Positions 20,977 to 29,832 of a stretch of 40,841 nucleotides of DNA are shown here, piece after piece. The position numbers were made by a program, and so were the translations under genes. Below the pieces are notes generated by a model. That model was not told the origin of the DNA. It searched no databases and worked only from the letters and a program-made list of their open reading frames with translations. The stretch spans positions 1 to 40,841 of the forward strand of contig JAKSOW010000014.1 in the NCBI GenBank assembly GCA_024405395.1, given 5' to 3'. The number at the start of each line of letters is the position of its first letter. Within the stretch, counting starts at the first letter, position 1. The stretch is from Kiritimatiellia bacterium (GTDB taxonomy: Bacteria > Verrucomicrobiota > Kiritimatiellia > RFP12 > UBA1067).

Positions 20977-23900
20977 TCAATGAAGCATCAGCAGACTTTG
21001 CCGAGGAATACGTCGTGCGTAGAGCGTACGCCTGTCGGGCGAAAGCTCCAAACGCCAAATCGCGCCACAACCGTCTACAGTGGCGGCATCAGTTAAGGTG
21101 ATGCCGCCCGAGGAGATGGCGATGACATAACGGCCTCGACCGTGAGTAGCGTGCGTGGCATCATCAAGATAGATGTCCCTCAAGCGCAATGGCCCGGCCA
21201 GCGAGAGATGATTTCCGGCCACCACATCGGCCATCGGAACCACCCATTTATCCACCGTAATTCCCGCCGTCGCCCCTGTAAAGGCGGGCACGCCCTCCAA
21301 CCGCATAAGCGCATAATCCGAAGACGCGAAGTCGACGCCCGTGCCGGCGGCAAACCGCATGCACGGGAAACGCGGTTGCGACAACAACGGCCGGGAACCT
21401 CCCGGCGCCTGCGTGACGCCATCCTCCAGTTCTTCCGGCAGACACCACGTGAGAAGCGAACCGTCCCCTGGATCGACAAGCTTCAAGTAGGCCGTCTGAT
21501 CCGTGAGGCCTCGGCCTTGAGGATCATAGCCCACCATGAAGTCCGGAATGGTCCAGCTGCCCCGTGCCGCAGCCGCGGCTCCGGCACCAGTGGTATAAGT
21601 GCGCACATCAATCCGATTCGGGCCCGGCACAAGTGTGGCTGTTCCCACGCCGATATCGGGAGTGTTGGACCAGTACAGTACGTTGCTGCCACCCACAAAG
21701 ACGGATAGATGCGTACCGGCGGCACCGGCAAAGGACCATACCTCGTTCGTGGGCGAATTGTTCCACACATAACCAGAATAGGAGAACAGGCAGCGATACG
21801 TGGCGTTCGCAATGGGTTTGGGGTCCGTCCACAGATGGTGCCTGCGATCATAGAATGCCGCAGTCGAAAGCGTCACGATGTTCGTCTCCACCGTCAAGGC
21901 CTGATGCATCTCCTTCCACATCGCCGAGATCTCTGCCGCCACATCAGCATAGTCGTGTCGGCGACTTTCGATCAGGCCCGCCACCACCGACCGTCGACTC
22001 CGCGACATCAATGCCACCCGTCCACCCCTGACATCCAGCAAATCCGACCCCGTCAGGTTAGACCATGACAGGCAGCCCCTGCCGGTTTTGCGCACATGGT
22101 TCCGCCATGTGCCGTCAGCATCCCCCAGCACCTTGCCGTCACCTTCTACCTGCAACGGCGGCAGATTGTAGTACGCGCCTTCGGCCATCAGATGCACGGC
22201 CCCATTCGTCATCGCCAGGCTTCCCCCTGTTGCCGGCAGCACATCAGGACGCCACAGGAAGACCTCAACCTCGGCGGTTCCCAATCCATTTGAGAAGCTG
22301 TTTTCAGGGCTCATCAAATGGAGGCGCCCTGGGCTGCCGGAGGTGCCCACAACATCAAAACCCGCCCCAGAGATCGGCCCCGAAAGCGCAAGATCACAAC
22401 TCCCCAATTTGACGGAGAGCCGACATCCTCCCGTTTTCACGGGACCAGACCAGCAAGTCGTGTTCGTATCCACGCCTGTCGCGACGCCGTCCAACACCTG
22501 CAGTCCGTCCATGTGCGTGGCATCCATTGTCCACGCCAATGTCCCCCTTGGCTTATTGAGGTTCAGCCAACCGCCCGACCCGAATGAGAAGTCGTTAAGC
22601 TCTGTGCCGTCAAAGGATGTGCCCGCATTCATCACCGTAACAGAAACACCATCCGCCGCGACAATCCTTCCCGGCCAACGCACACACCAGCCCCCAAGCG
22701 CAAACGGGCCACTGCCCCCCAGCGTGAGGGTATGTCCACGCATCATCAGGTAGATGGGACCATTCAGCCCGTTCTGATAGAGTGTCTGCCTGGTGAGATT
22801 GCCGATTCGCGCATCAGCCGTCATCACCAGGTTGGTGCCAAAGTACATGCGACTGAGCATGCCGCCGCCCGTATGCTTAAGGGCACCCTGGCCGTCAGGT
22901 CCCGCTCCCGCGAAATAGATGCGCTTGTTGAAGGAGCCCCAGTCATTGCCAGAGGCCGTTGAGGCAGGATAGGCGTCCAACGCACCACCTGGCAACACAC
23001 GTACACATCCACAGACCATCTCGCCCGCCAGGCGCCCCAACGCCTGAGGTCTGGTGTAGCGATAGGTACCCGCCTCTACGGTAATGTCGCCCAAATAGGA
23101 AGACAGATCACTTGAAACGACTAGGGTACCACCGCCACGCTTGATGAAATTCGTGGCTACATTACTCGTAAGCATCCTGCCAAGCGACGTAAAGTCAAAG
23201 GCATTCGTGGTTCCTGCCGGGACGTCCACCACCAACGCCATACGCGACACAGGCTCTGCATCAGAAACCTTCACGTGCGGATCAACCACAAAGGCCGGAC
23301 GCAGATTGAGGTGCTGCAGCTGCAGCTTTGGCGCTGCGCCATCGGACGTCTCACCAGCGAAGACAAGCCGCACCTCCGCCGCCGCTGCCGCCAGACGTCC
23401 CGTAACGCGCCAACGTCCACAACAGCCTGCAGGCAGCTCAATATTCTCCAGAGAACGATCCAACACTTCGCCCAACAGATGGCCTGCGCCGTCATATTGC
23501 TGCAGGCGAATGCTTCCCAGCCAGTGAGACGCAAAGGAGAAGTTTCGGACATCGAGCTCCAACTTGACGGGCCCGCCCGCCCCATTCGTAACCGCGCACA
23601 CGGCCGCAACACCTGGCACGGCAACAGGCGGGTAGTAATCGCGAATGTCGCGGCGATCGAAAAGGTTGGCGCACAGTTCGGAATCCTGCACCTCATAACG
23701 GCCAGGTGGATCGACCACGAGCAACAGCTTCTCCGCATTGCGAGGTGGCGTCACCCGCAGAACCGCACCTTGCCGATAGTCGGTGGCATGCTGAATCGCC
23801 TCGAACGGAACAGCGCTTGTCACGCCGTTCACTACGGCCTCTATGGCATATGACGTGAATTCACGCCCGTTCTGTGTGCACTGCGACACCAACAGCTGCT

Positions 23901-26613
23901 GCCCCTGTGCCCTCAGACGCTGTTCAACGGTTGCCGTGTCCACAGTCAATTCGCAGGGCGTGCCGCCAGCTATTCCCGGACGCCAACCCAGCACTTCAAG
24001 ACGTTTGGCGGCGTTCGATACCGCCATCGCCTCCGTCAGGTCGATGAGCTGCTGTACCGGCGTCACGCTAAGCGCCATGTAGCGGTTGTTGACGGGGCCT
24101 GTCTCTGGCCCCATCAACGCCGTACACACCACGTAGCGGTCATTGCACACGAACTGCGGATGGGGATCGGGATGGAGCTTGGATTCGTTGCTCTGTTCCG
24201 CCATGCGCTTCATGAAGTTGTGGATGTAGCAACTGCGGTGCGCCTCGCGATTCCAGAAGCGCACTGTCCAATCGCAGCCCCGCCACCAGCCATTCACGGA
24301 GGCATCGAAGACAAGGCATTTGCCATCTGCGGTCATCGTGGCATGCGCAGCGCCCACGGGACTTATCCGAGACTCACGCCCTGTGACGAGATCCAGATGG
24401 CACACGCCGCTTGAGCACCACAGAATGCCCTTGCCATCTGGCGAGAATATCTCATGCGTGGCGTAGTTGGTAATCTTTCCCCTTACCATCCAGGGCATGC
24501 AGTCAGGCCGAAACAGCCAAATGCGCGGATACAGATAGTCGGAGGGGCGTTTCTCCCAAGTCGTATAGGGAGGAGATTGGAGCTCCAGTCCCGCCAGCCG
24601 TTCGGGCGGCAGTTCATCCGTCACCAGGTAGCTGCCATACTCCCAGGCACACATGCCCAGATTGCCGTCGATGGGGTTCAACTGTCCATGATTGCAGCAG
24701 AATCGTTCCTGTCCCCATTCCTCCCATTCGCCAGTCACGACGTTGATCATGCCCTGGCGAAAAATATCGCCCGTACGCGCATCCAAAAACACGCGCGTGC
24801 GGTCTGGCGAGAATGTGATGTGCGTGCCATAGCTGTAGGACTGGCCCGCCACATAGGCCAGCTCGGGCGGCACCACACAGACCACATGATCAATTTGGGG
24901 ATCCTCCAGCAGATCACGCCGATGCAGCCCGTATCGATCTAGGTACCACACCTGATCGCGTTCGACATCCACCCAAGACGAGGAGAAAGATGCGTCCTTC
25001 AGCTCCACAATCGAATCCGTCTTGAAGTCAATGAACAGATTGCGGCGCGCAGGCGACTTGCCAAACCAGAACTCGTTCGTGCATGCCTTGAAGAGCAGGA
25101 AACGTCCGTCATCGGTCATTGACTTTGTCGTGAAGTAGTAGGATTGATGATTGTAGTCCACCAGACCTGGCCTCAGAACATACGACTTCACGCCCGAGAC
25201 GGCATCCGTGTGCTCCTCAAACAGCGAAGAGGTCTCAGGCCCATTCGCGATCTGTTCACCCGACAGCACGCTCTTGAGGACACCCCCTCCTGCGACGAAA
25301 TGCGCGGCATGGGAGACATCCGCCGCGCCACTGCCCGCGCCACCATAGGTGCCCGCATAGGCCCGCACGCCGTCAAAGACGACATTGTGCACTGTGACCG
25401 TACAACCGGCAGGAATCGCCAGCCGCCCCTGATCCCGGAGGTGAAGCGCCGTCAGGCTCCCCTTGCCGCCGAAGACCTTCGCCGCAGAGTCGGCATCGTC
25501 AATCGCCAGCACGCCCGAACCCTTCACGATGACATTGGTTGCGCCAGCCCAGCCCGCACCCTTCGCGAAAGTCAATGTGCCGCCCGTCACCTCAAGATCG
25601 CCTTTGGTGTCCGACACCTGATGGACCAACGTCAACGCCGGAGAGACGGAACCGGGCGCAAAACGCAAGCCCACTGCTCCAGAAAATTTTATGGCAGCAT
25701 AGACAATGCCATTCTCTCCCGTATGGCGTTTGACGGGCGTGAGCGTCAATGTGGCGGGGGTCTTACTTGTCACCCGGGCGTAACGTGCGACATTGTAGGT
25801 CTTGCCGGTCACAGTTGCCACATGCCAGTCGGTGGAAAGGCCACCCAACAGCTGATCGTGGCCGTCAAGATCTAGTTCCATGCGTTCGGGAAGCGTCTGC
25901 GGCGTCCAATCCGAACGCCCGAAGCGTAGCCACCCTCCAGGCGCCAATGCATTCTCCACTCCACAGACGACTCTAGAGCAGAACACACGAAAGACATTCC
26001 AGGCGTTGCCAGCAACGTCAAGCCGAAAAACCGGTGTCTGCTGAACGGTTCCATAGCTGTTGAGGTCAAACTCGTTGTTCTTGACCCCCGTGTAGGCGAG
26101 CAGCGGCCTATTGGTGATGATAGTCGTTCCGCCTGATCGCATATTGATGAACAGACGGTCCAGTGCGCCACCATTCACGCCACCCGAGAACAGAAGCGTG
26201 CTGCCTGTATTCACGCCCACTGCAGCAGTTCCGGACCGTACGCCGCCGAACTCTTCGACAAATGCAAGCGACGAGCCGGGTGGCATGAGATCCCCCGTCG
26301 CATCACAGATCAGAATCGGCGTTCGGCAGACCATGTCCGCGGCAAAGGACAGGTATCTGTTCGCCGTGGCATTCCCCGTTGTGCCACAATAGAGCGTAAA
26401 GGGACGTGATGCCGCCCCCAACGCCCATTCGTGCGACACGGCGACCTGTGCACCATTGGTGGCAACGAGGGAAACCGTCAACGACGAATTATCCTGGTTC
26501 AGGTCAAAGGTGCCAGGTCCCTGAAGCGTCACCGTGCCGTCTACAGCATTGGTGCATATCTCAGCATGGGCGCACACGGCCAGGAACACGAGTGCCAAAT
26601 GCCAAGCACGCAT
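20977..26613 (-). CDS. Giant exported protein: autotransporter-associated beta-strand repeats and a WD40/PD40-type beta-propeller
   Basis: About 1878 residues with a clean signal peptide (MRAWHLALVFLAVCAHA|E). Residues about 20-470 are beta-strand repeats with Gly/Asn/Thr turns. Residues about 500-870 are a beta-propeller with PD40-like blades (DGRFLLFKA, FSPDRTRVFLD, FSPDGKGILW, MTADGKCLVFD). Residues about 960-1110 look like a carbohydrate-binding beta-sandwich. Residues about 1150-1560 return to autotransporter-associated repeats (KRGGGTLVVSSDLSSYLGD). A PA14-like piece follows near 1640-1740, and the end reads LELSPDRRTLYARR. No outer-membrane barrel is seen. The propeller resembles TolB/oligogalacturonate-lyase-type folds, so a polysaccharide role is possible. 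An in-frame ATG at 26715 adds 34 residues but spoils the signal; the ATG at 26613 has AGGG 6 bases upstream. It lies 159 bases after the phosphoesterase gene. Confidence 0.83.
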   Translation of the reverse strand: MRAWHLALVFLAVCAHAEICTNAVDGTVTLQGPGTFDLNQDNSSLTVSLVATNGAQVAVSHEWALGAASRPFTLYCGTTGNATANRYLSFAADMVCRTPILICDATGDLMPPGSSLAFVEEFGGVRSGTAAVGVNTGSTLLFSGGVNGGALDRLFINMRSGGTTIITNRPLLAYTGVKNNEFDLNSYGTVQQTPVFRLDVAGNAWNVFRVFCSRVVCGVENALAPGGWLRFGRSDWTPQTLPERMELDLDGHDQLLGGLSTDWHVATVTGKTYNVARYARVTSKTPATLTLTPVKRHTGENGIVYAAIKFSGAVGLRFAPGSVSPALTLVHQVSDTKGDLEVTGGTLTFAKGAGWAGATNVIVKGSGVLAIDDADSAAKVFGGKGSLTALHLRDQGRLAIPAGCTVTVHNVVFDGVRAYAGTYGGAGSGAADVSHAAHFVAGGGVLKSVLSGEQIANGPETSSLFEEHTDAVSGVKSYVLRPGLVDYNHQSYYFTTKSMTDDGRFLLFKACTNEFWFGKSPARRNLFIDFKTDSIVELKDASFSSSWVDVERDQVWYLDRYGLHRRDLLEDPQIDHVVCVVPPELAYVAGQSYSYGTHITFSPDRTRVFLDARTGDIFRQGMINVVTGEWEEWGQERFCCNHGQLNPIDGNLGMCAWEYGSYLVTDELPPERLAGLELQSPPYTTWEKRPSDYLYPRIWLFRPDCMPWMVRGKITNYATHEIFSPDGKGILWCSSGVCHLDLVTGRESRISPVGAAHATMTADGKCLVFDASVNGWWRGCDWTVRFWNREAHRSCYIHNFMKRMAEQSNESKLHPDPHPQFVCNDRYVVCTALMGPETGPVNNRYMALSVTPVQQLIDLTEAMAVSNAAKRLEVLGWRPGIAGGTPCELTVDTATVEQRLRAQGQQLLVSQCTQNGREFTSYAIEAVVNGVTSAVPFEAIQHATDYRQGAVLRVTPPRNAEKLLLVVDPPGRYEVQDSELCANLFDRRDIRDYYPPVAVPGVAAVCAVTNGAGGPVKLELDVRNFSFASHWLGSIRLQQYDGAGHLLGEVLDRSLENIELPAGCCGRWRVTGRLAAAAAEVRLVFAGETSDGAAPKLQLQHLNLRPAFVVDPHVKVSDAEPVSRMALVVDVPAGTTNAFDFTSLGRMLTSNVATNFIKRGGGTLVVSSDLSSYLGDITVEAGTYRYTRPQALGRLAGEMVCGCVRVLPGGALDAYPASTASGNDWGSFNKRIYFAGAGPDGQGALKHTGGGMLSRMYFGTNLVMTADARIGNLTRQTLYQNGLNGPIYLMMRGHTLTLGGSGPFALGGWCVRWPGRIVAADGVSVTVMNAGTSFDGTELNDFSFGSGGWLNLNKPRGTLAWTMDATHMDGLQVLDGVATGVDTNTTCWSGPVKTGGCRLSVKLGSCDLALSGPISGAGFDVVGTSGSPGRLHLMSPENSFSNGLGTAEVEVFLWRPDVLPATGGSLAMTNGAVHLMAEGAYYNLPPLQVEGDGKVLGDADGTWRNHVRKTGRGCLSWSNLTGSDLLDVRGGRVALMSRSRRSVVAGLIESRRHDYADVAAEISAMWKEMHQALTVETNIVTLSTAAFYDRRHHLWTDPKPIANATYRCLFSYSGYVWNNSPTNEVWSFAGAAGTHLSVFVGGSNVLYWSNTPDIGVGTATLVPGPNRIDVRTYTTGAGAAAAARGSWTIPDFMVGYDPQGRGLTDQTAYLKLVDPGDGSLLTWCLPEELEDGVTQAPGGSRPLLSQPRFPCMRFAAGTGVDFASSDYALMRLEGVPAFTGATAGITVDKWVVPMADVVAGNHLSLAGPLRLRDIYLDDATHATHGRGRYVIAISSGGITLTDAATVDGCGAIWRLELSPDRRTLYARRIPRQSLLMLH

Positions 26614-26772
26614 GAGCGACCCTACCCATTGCAGCACCACGACCGCCGTGGCGCCGAGTGCCTTCGCCATCTTCATGGGCGGCGTATTCGCGTAGTCCAG
26701 CATCGTTATGCCCATGGAGCCGACCTCAAGACCCTCATCGGCGGCCCGCGGTCCCAGCAGGCTGTATTACAC

Positions 26773-28176
26773 CTATTTCTGTGGCGGCGAGACAAGGCGG
26801 ATTTCGGCCTTGGGAACACGCGCCCGCACCAGGCCCAGCAGCTTCGCCTCGGCGGCAGCAATCTCCTCGGGTGAGTTGACACCACGATTGTGCACACCCG
26901 CAGAAAGGACCACCACTTCCGGATCGTAGCCGCGAAGCGTACCCTGAATGACACGCCACATCACGTTCTCAAGCTTGTCACCCTTGAAGCCCATGTCAAA
27001 CACCTGCCACTCGGGCCCGAACTTCTCGGCCTGGGTCGCCGCCGACTCGTCGCCCAGCAGCACAACCCTGCGTTTGCCCTTCTTGAACTTTTCCAGATGC
27101 GACTCGAAAACCACGCCTTGCCGCAGAATGATGGCGTGACGGAAATGCCAATCGTAGCCAGGGCCCTGCATGACTTCCACGGGAATGAGCGCCGTATTCT
27201 TTTCATTGGCATACTTTGCGGGATCCTCGGCGAGATGCGAGGGGTAGTCCAGCGGCGTCTCAATCCAGCCCTTCGTGGTGGCGCACGTCTGGATTGTATC
27301 CCCATGAATGCCCGAGAGCGCCAGATTGGAGACTACAGGGCCCTTCTTCGTCATGGTGACCCAGGTGATGGAATCCATCACGCCATAACGCAGATCATCG
27401 CCCAGCCGGCCACAATCGAAACCGCCGCCCGCCGTGCCGATCATGTAGTACTTCTTGCCATGACGCACCGCCGTGCAGTGGTTATGCCAATCGCCACAGA
27501 ACACCGTGTAGTCACGCGCATTGATCTTCTTCTCGAACGCCAGCCACCGGTCGCTCGTCCAGTCGATGGGCTTGTGCATGAACATGAAGGTCCAGCGCGC
27601 ATCCTTGTGCTGATCCATCTCACGCAGCGCCCAGTCAATCTGGTTCTGCGGGATCGGCTCACGCGGCGGGAAATAGTCATGCTTCTCCATCGTGTTGAAG
27701 CAGAGGAAGAGACACCCTTTATAGGTGAAGCTGTAGTAGGTGTTGGTGCCGTGATACTCCTTCCAGAGATCGATCGAGGTCTGGCGAGCGGGCGTCATGC
27801 CCTTGAAGCCCGTCCAGATGTCGTGATTGCCCACCACATAGAAAAACGGCATCTGCAGACGCCCCACAAGATCATGCAGTTCATCCCACTGCTTACGCAG
27901 ATCCGGTTCTTTCGCCCCACCGCCATTCACCAAGTCGCCCACGGACATCACAAACTCCGGCCGCAGCAGATTCAGCGAATCCATGGTCTTGCCGAAGAAG
28001 CCTTTGCGCTCGCCGCCTGTGCGATCGGGGATCACCGCAAAATGGAATTCCTGCGGATCATCCAGGAAGTTCTCGTTCGTCCAAGGCTTCACGCCCGAGA
28101 GCCCATGCTGAAAGTCAGCCGCCCCAGCAACCAGGGCCACTGCGCACATTGCGAAAGTCAGTGTGATGTTTTTCAT
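26773..28176 (-). CDS. Exported calcineurin-like metallophosphoesterase with degenerate SGNH-hydrolase tail
   Basis: Signal peptide MKNITLTFAMCAVALVAGA, then a metallophosphoesterase core with FAVIPDRTGG (first metal Asp), SVGDLVNGGG, VVGNHDIW, the MHKPIDW block and CGDWHNHC. All five motif regions are present, so the phosphoesterase is probably active in the periplasm or outside. From about residue 365 the sequence changes to the layout of a GDSL/SGNH hydrolase: VVLLGDESA where GDS is expected, ENVMWRVIQGTL, VVVLSAGVHNRG where GTNN is expected, and SPEEIAAAEAKL. It then stops before the final Asp-His block. The nucleophile Ser is lost (GDE), so this tail looks like a decayed domain. The start at 28176 is chosen for the signal peptide; the frame is open 23 codons further upstream. 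Confidence 0.86.
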   Translation of the reverse strand: MKNITLTFAMCAVALVAGAADFQHGLSGVKPWTNENFLDDPQEFHFAVIPDRTGGERKGFFGKTMDSLNLLRPEFVMSVGDLVNGGGAKEPDLRKQWDELHDLVGRLQMPFFYVVGNHDIWTGFKGMTPARQTSIDLWKEYHGTNTYYSFTYKGCLFLCFNTMEKHDYFPPREPIPQNQIDWALREMDQHKDARWTFMFMHKPIDWTSDRWLAFEKKINARDYTVFCGDWHNHCTAVRHGKKYYMIGTAGGGFDCGRLGDDLRYGVMDSITWVTMTKKGPVVSNLALSGIHGDTIQTCATTKGWIETPLDYPSHLAEDPAKYANEKNTALIPVEVMQGPGYDWHFRHAIILRQGVVFESHLEKFKKGKRRVVLLGDESAATQAEKFGPEWQVFDMGFKGDKLENVMWRVIQGTLRGYDPEVVVLSAGVHNRGVNSPEEIAAAEAKLLGLVRARVPKAEIRLVSPPQK

Positions 28177-28183
28177 AATGCCT

Positions 28184-28192
28184 AGTATACCA
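28184..28192 (-). promoter_or_regulatory. Extended -10 box (TGGTATACT) immediately before the metallophosphoesterase gene
   Basis: The minus strand shows TGG followed by TATACT (28189-28184), ending 7 bases before the ATG at 28176. No convincing -35 hexamer is seen at 16-18 bases, but an extended -10 can work without one. Transcription would begin at about the start codon. The only ribosome-site-like sequence is a weak AGG. Confidence 0.45.
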
Positions 28193-28234
28193 TATTTCCA
28201 AATGAACCGATCAGAGACAGGCAGCAAAGGTCCC

Positions 28235-29758
28235 TTAGTCCGCAAGCATCAACTGCCGGAAACGGGTTATCTCCTCTGCAGTGATGCCGCAGGCCTTCGC
28301 ATAGGCCTCGAATTTCGCCGTCCACGTATCCCCCGCATAAGGTGCCAAGATGCCCACCAGCGCGTCATAGCGTTCTGGGTCACGGAACAGCGGATTGATG
28401 TTGAAGAAAGCCGTCATCTGCCAATCCTTCGCGAGGTCGTCTTCGTCCACGCCCAGCAGACCATTGAGCTGAAAAGCCAACGAGCCTGTGCGATCGGCCC
28501 CCTTCGCGCAATGGAAGAGGATCGGATAGTTGGCCTCATCAAGGAACAGACGGAAGACCTCGGCGAAATACTTCATGCCCTTCGCGTGTCCGCATGAACC
28601 ATAATTGGGCGCGCTGCGGTTGACGAGCTTGACGCTCTCTCCCAACGGCGAGATGCCTTTGAGCTTCTCGTAGTATTCAGGCGTACGCAGATCAAGATCG
28701 GTCTTGATGCCATAGGCCTTCAGGAAAGCCTCCTTGTCCTTGACGGTCTCCAGACAGGCGCTGCGGTAGATGCGGCCCGTCCTGACCTTTTTCCCGCCTA
28801 GGCCTGTCCAGCCACCCAAGTCGCGCAGGTTTCGCACGCCGTAGCCGGGCACCCAACGCGGCACGCCGTTCTCGGGCGCGCCCTTCGGCGGCGTGCCGAG
28901 CGCATGCATGTTGGTGCGCACATTACCGTCCACCATCATCTGGCGACGTTCGGCCACTGTGCCCGTGTTGAAGGCCGTATAGAGATCACACGCGGACCGT
29001 GTGGAGGTCGTCCCCACCATGATGGCACGGAACTTGGCGATGTCAGCGACCGTAAAGCCTGCCGCCAGCACCTGCTTTTCGGCGTCAGCCGATGCTGTTG
29101 GACTCAACAGGCCCTGCACCACCGGCAGAAGATCTTCGCGTGCACGAAGGCAAATCGGATATTGGGCCGGATCAGTCAAGGCCGTAAAGCAGGCTCGCAG
29201 GGCTGCCGCCGCATCCGTCTCACGCAAAGCGAGGAACGTGCGCACACCGCAGCACAACTGCGCCTGGCGACGTGCCTCCAGCGAGCCATTCCCAAAAGAC
29301 TTGGCGGAATAGACGAGTCCCTGGCGGATCCGCTTCCCATCTGGCCCCACGCCACCACCCAGATCGCGCACATCCTCACCGGCCGCACCCCAATCCAGCA
29401 CACGCGGCAGGTCCGCCAATGTCGTGAAAGAGCCCGATGTGGCATACTCTTCACGCCCGCGATCACCACTTATGGCCACACGCCAATTGTAGTCTGTGCC
29501 CACTTCCAGGTTTACGACATCAAGCGTGTTGGACGAAAGCAGATGAATCTGCGTCACGGCCCCGTCTGCGGCCTTCATCACCGTCACCACAAACTTGGGG
29601 TTTTTCTTTCCACGGTCCTTGTCGCCTTTCTTGCCACGCAAGTAGGTCCAAGACAGATGTGTGCGCGCATTCTCGGATTTAGCCGTATCCAGGCGGATCT
29701 CCGCACCTTGCGCCAGTACACCAAACACAAGCGCCAATGACAACACGATTCGCTTCAT
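28235..29758 (-). CDS. Exported tandem tyrosine/dual-specificity phosphatase-like protein with an inactive first copy
   Basis: Signal peptide MKRIVLSLALVFGVLAQGA, a fibronectin III-like sandwich (about 20-113), then two phosphatase-like repeats. The second (about 303-507) has the P-loop HCAKGADRTGS (C417, R423) of the Y-phosphatase3/atypical PTP group, preceded by NLRDLGGWTG and YRSACL. The first (about 118-250) repeats the same landmarks, DVRDLGGGVG and YSAKSF, but at the P-loop position reads YPICLRAREDLLP: Cys is replaced by Ala206 and Arg by Pro212 in an ungapped alignment. It therefore cannot catalyse. Exported PTP-like proteins in gut bacteria include inositol phosphatases (phytases), a possible role here. 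The start at 29758 has AAGGGGAAG upstream. The gene lies 58 bases before the phosphoesterase gene and 74 bases after the LamG-like gene. Confidence 0.85.
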   Translation of the reverse strand: MKRIVLSLALVFGVLAQGAEIRLDTAKSENARTHLSWTYLRGKKGDKDRGKKNPKFVVTVMKAADGAVTQIHLLSSNTLDVVNLEVGTDYNWRVAISGDRGREEYATSGSFTTLADLPRVLDWGAAGEDVRDLGGGVGPDGKRIRQGLVYSAKSFGNGSLEARRQAQLCCGVRTFLALRETDAAAALRACFTALTDPAQYPICLRAREDLLPVVQGLLSPTASADAEKQVLAAGFTVADIAKFRAIMVGTTSTRSACDLYTAFNTGTVAERRQMMVDGNVRTNMHALGTPPKGAPENGVPRWVPGYGVRNLRDLGGWTGLGGKKVRTGRIYRSACLETVKDKEAFLKAYGIKTDLDLRTPEYYEKLKGISPLGESVKLVNRSAPNYGSCGHAKGMKYFAEVFRLFLDEANYPILFHCAKGADRTGSLAFQLNGLLGVDEDDLAKDWQMTAFFNINPLFRDPERYDALVGILAPYAGDTWTAKFEAYAKACGITAEEITRFRQLMLAD

Positions 29759-29778
29759 CAGTTCTTCCCCTTCTATGA

Positions 29779-29811
29779 AATGACGCCGCCTCATTATGGG
29801 GCGGCGTCATT
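29779..29811 (-). terminator. Hairpin after the LamG-like gene (perfect 12-bp stem)
   Basis: The arms at 29779-29790 and 29800-29811 pair perfectly over 12 bases around a 9-base loop. On the leftward transcript only TTTCAT follows, so termination is probably partial. The hairpin lies 21 bases upstream of the phosphatase start codon, just before its ribosome site, so read-through could feed that gene at a reduced level. Confidence 0.6.
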
Positions 29812-29832
29812 GTCCAGTCCTGTAAGGACCTG

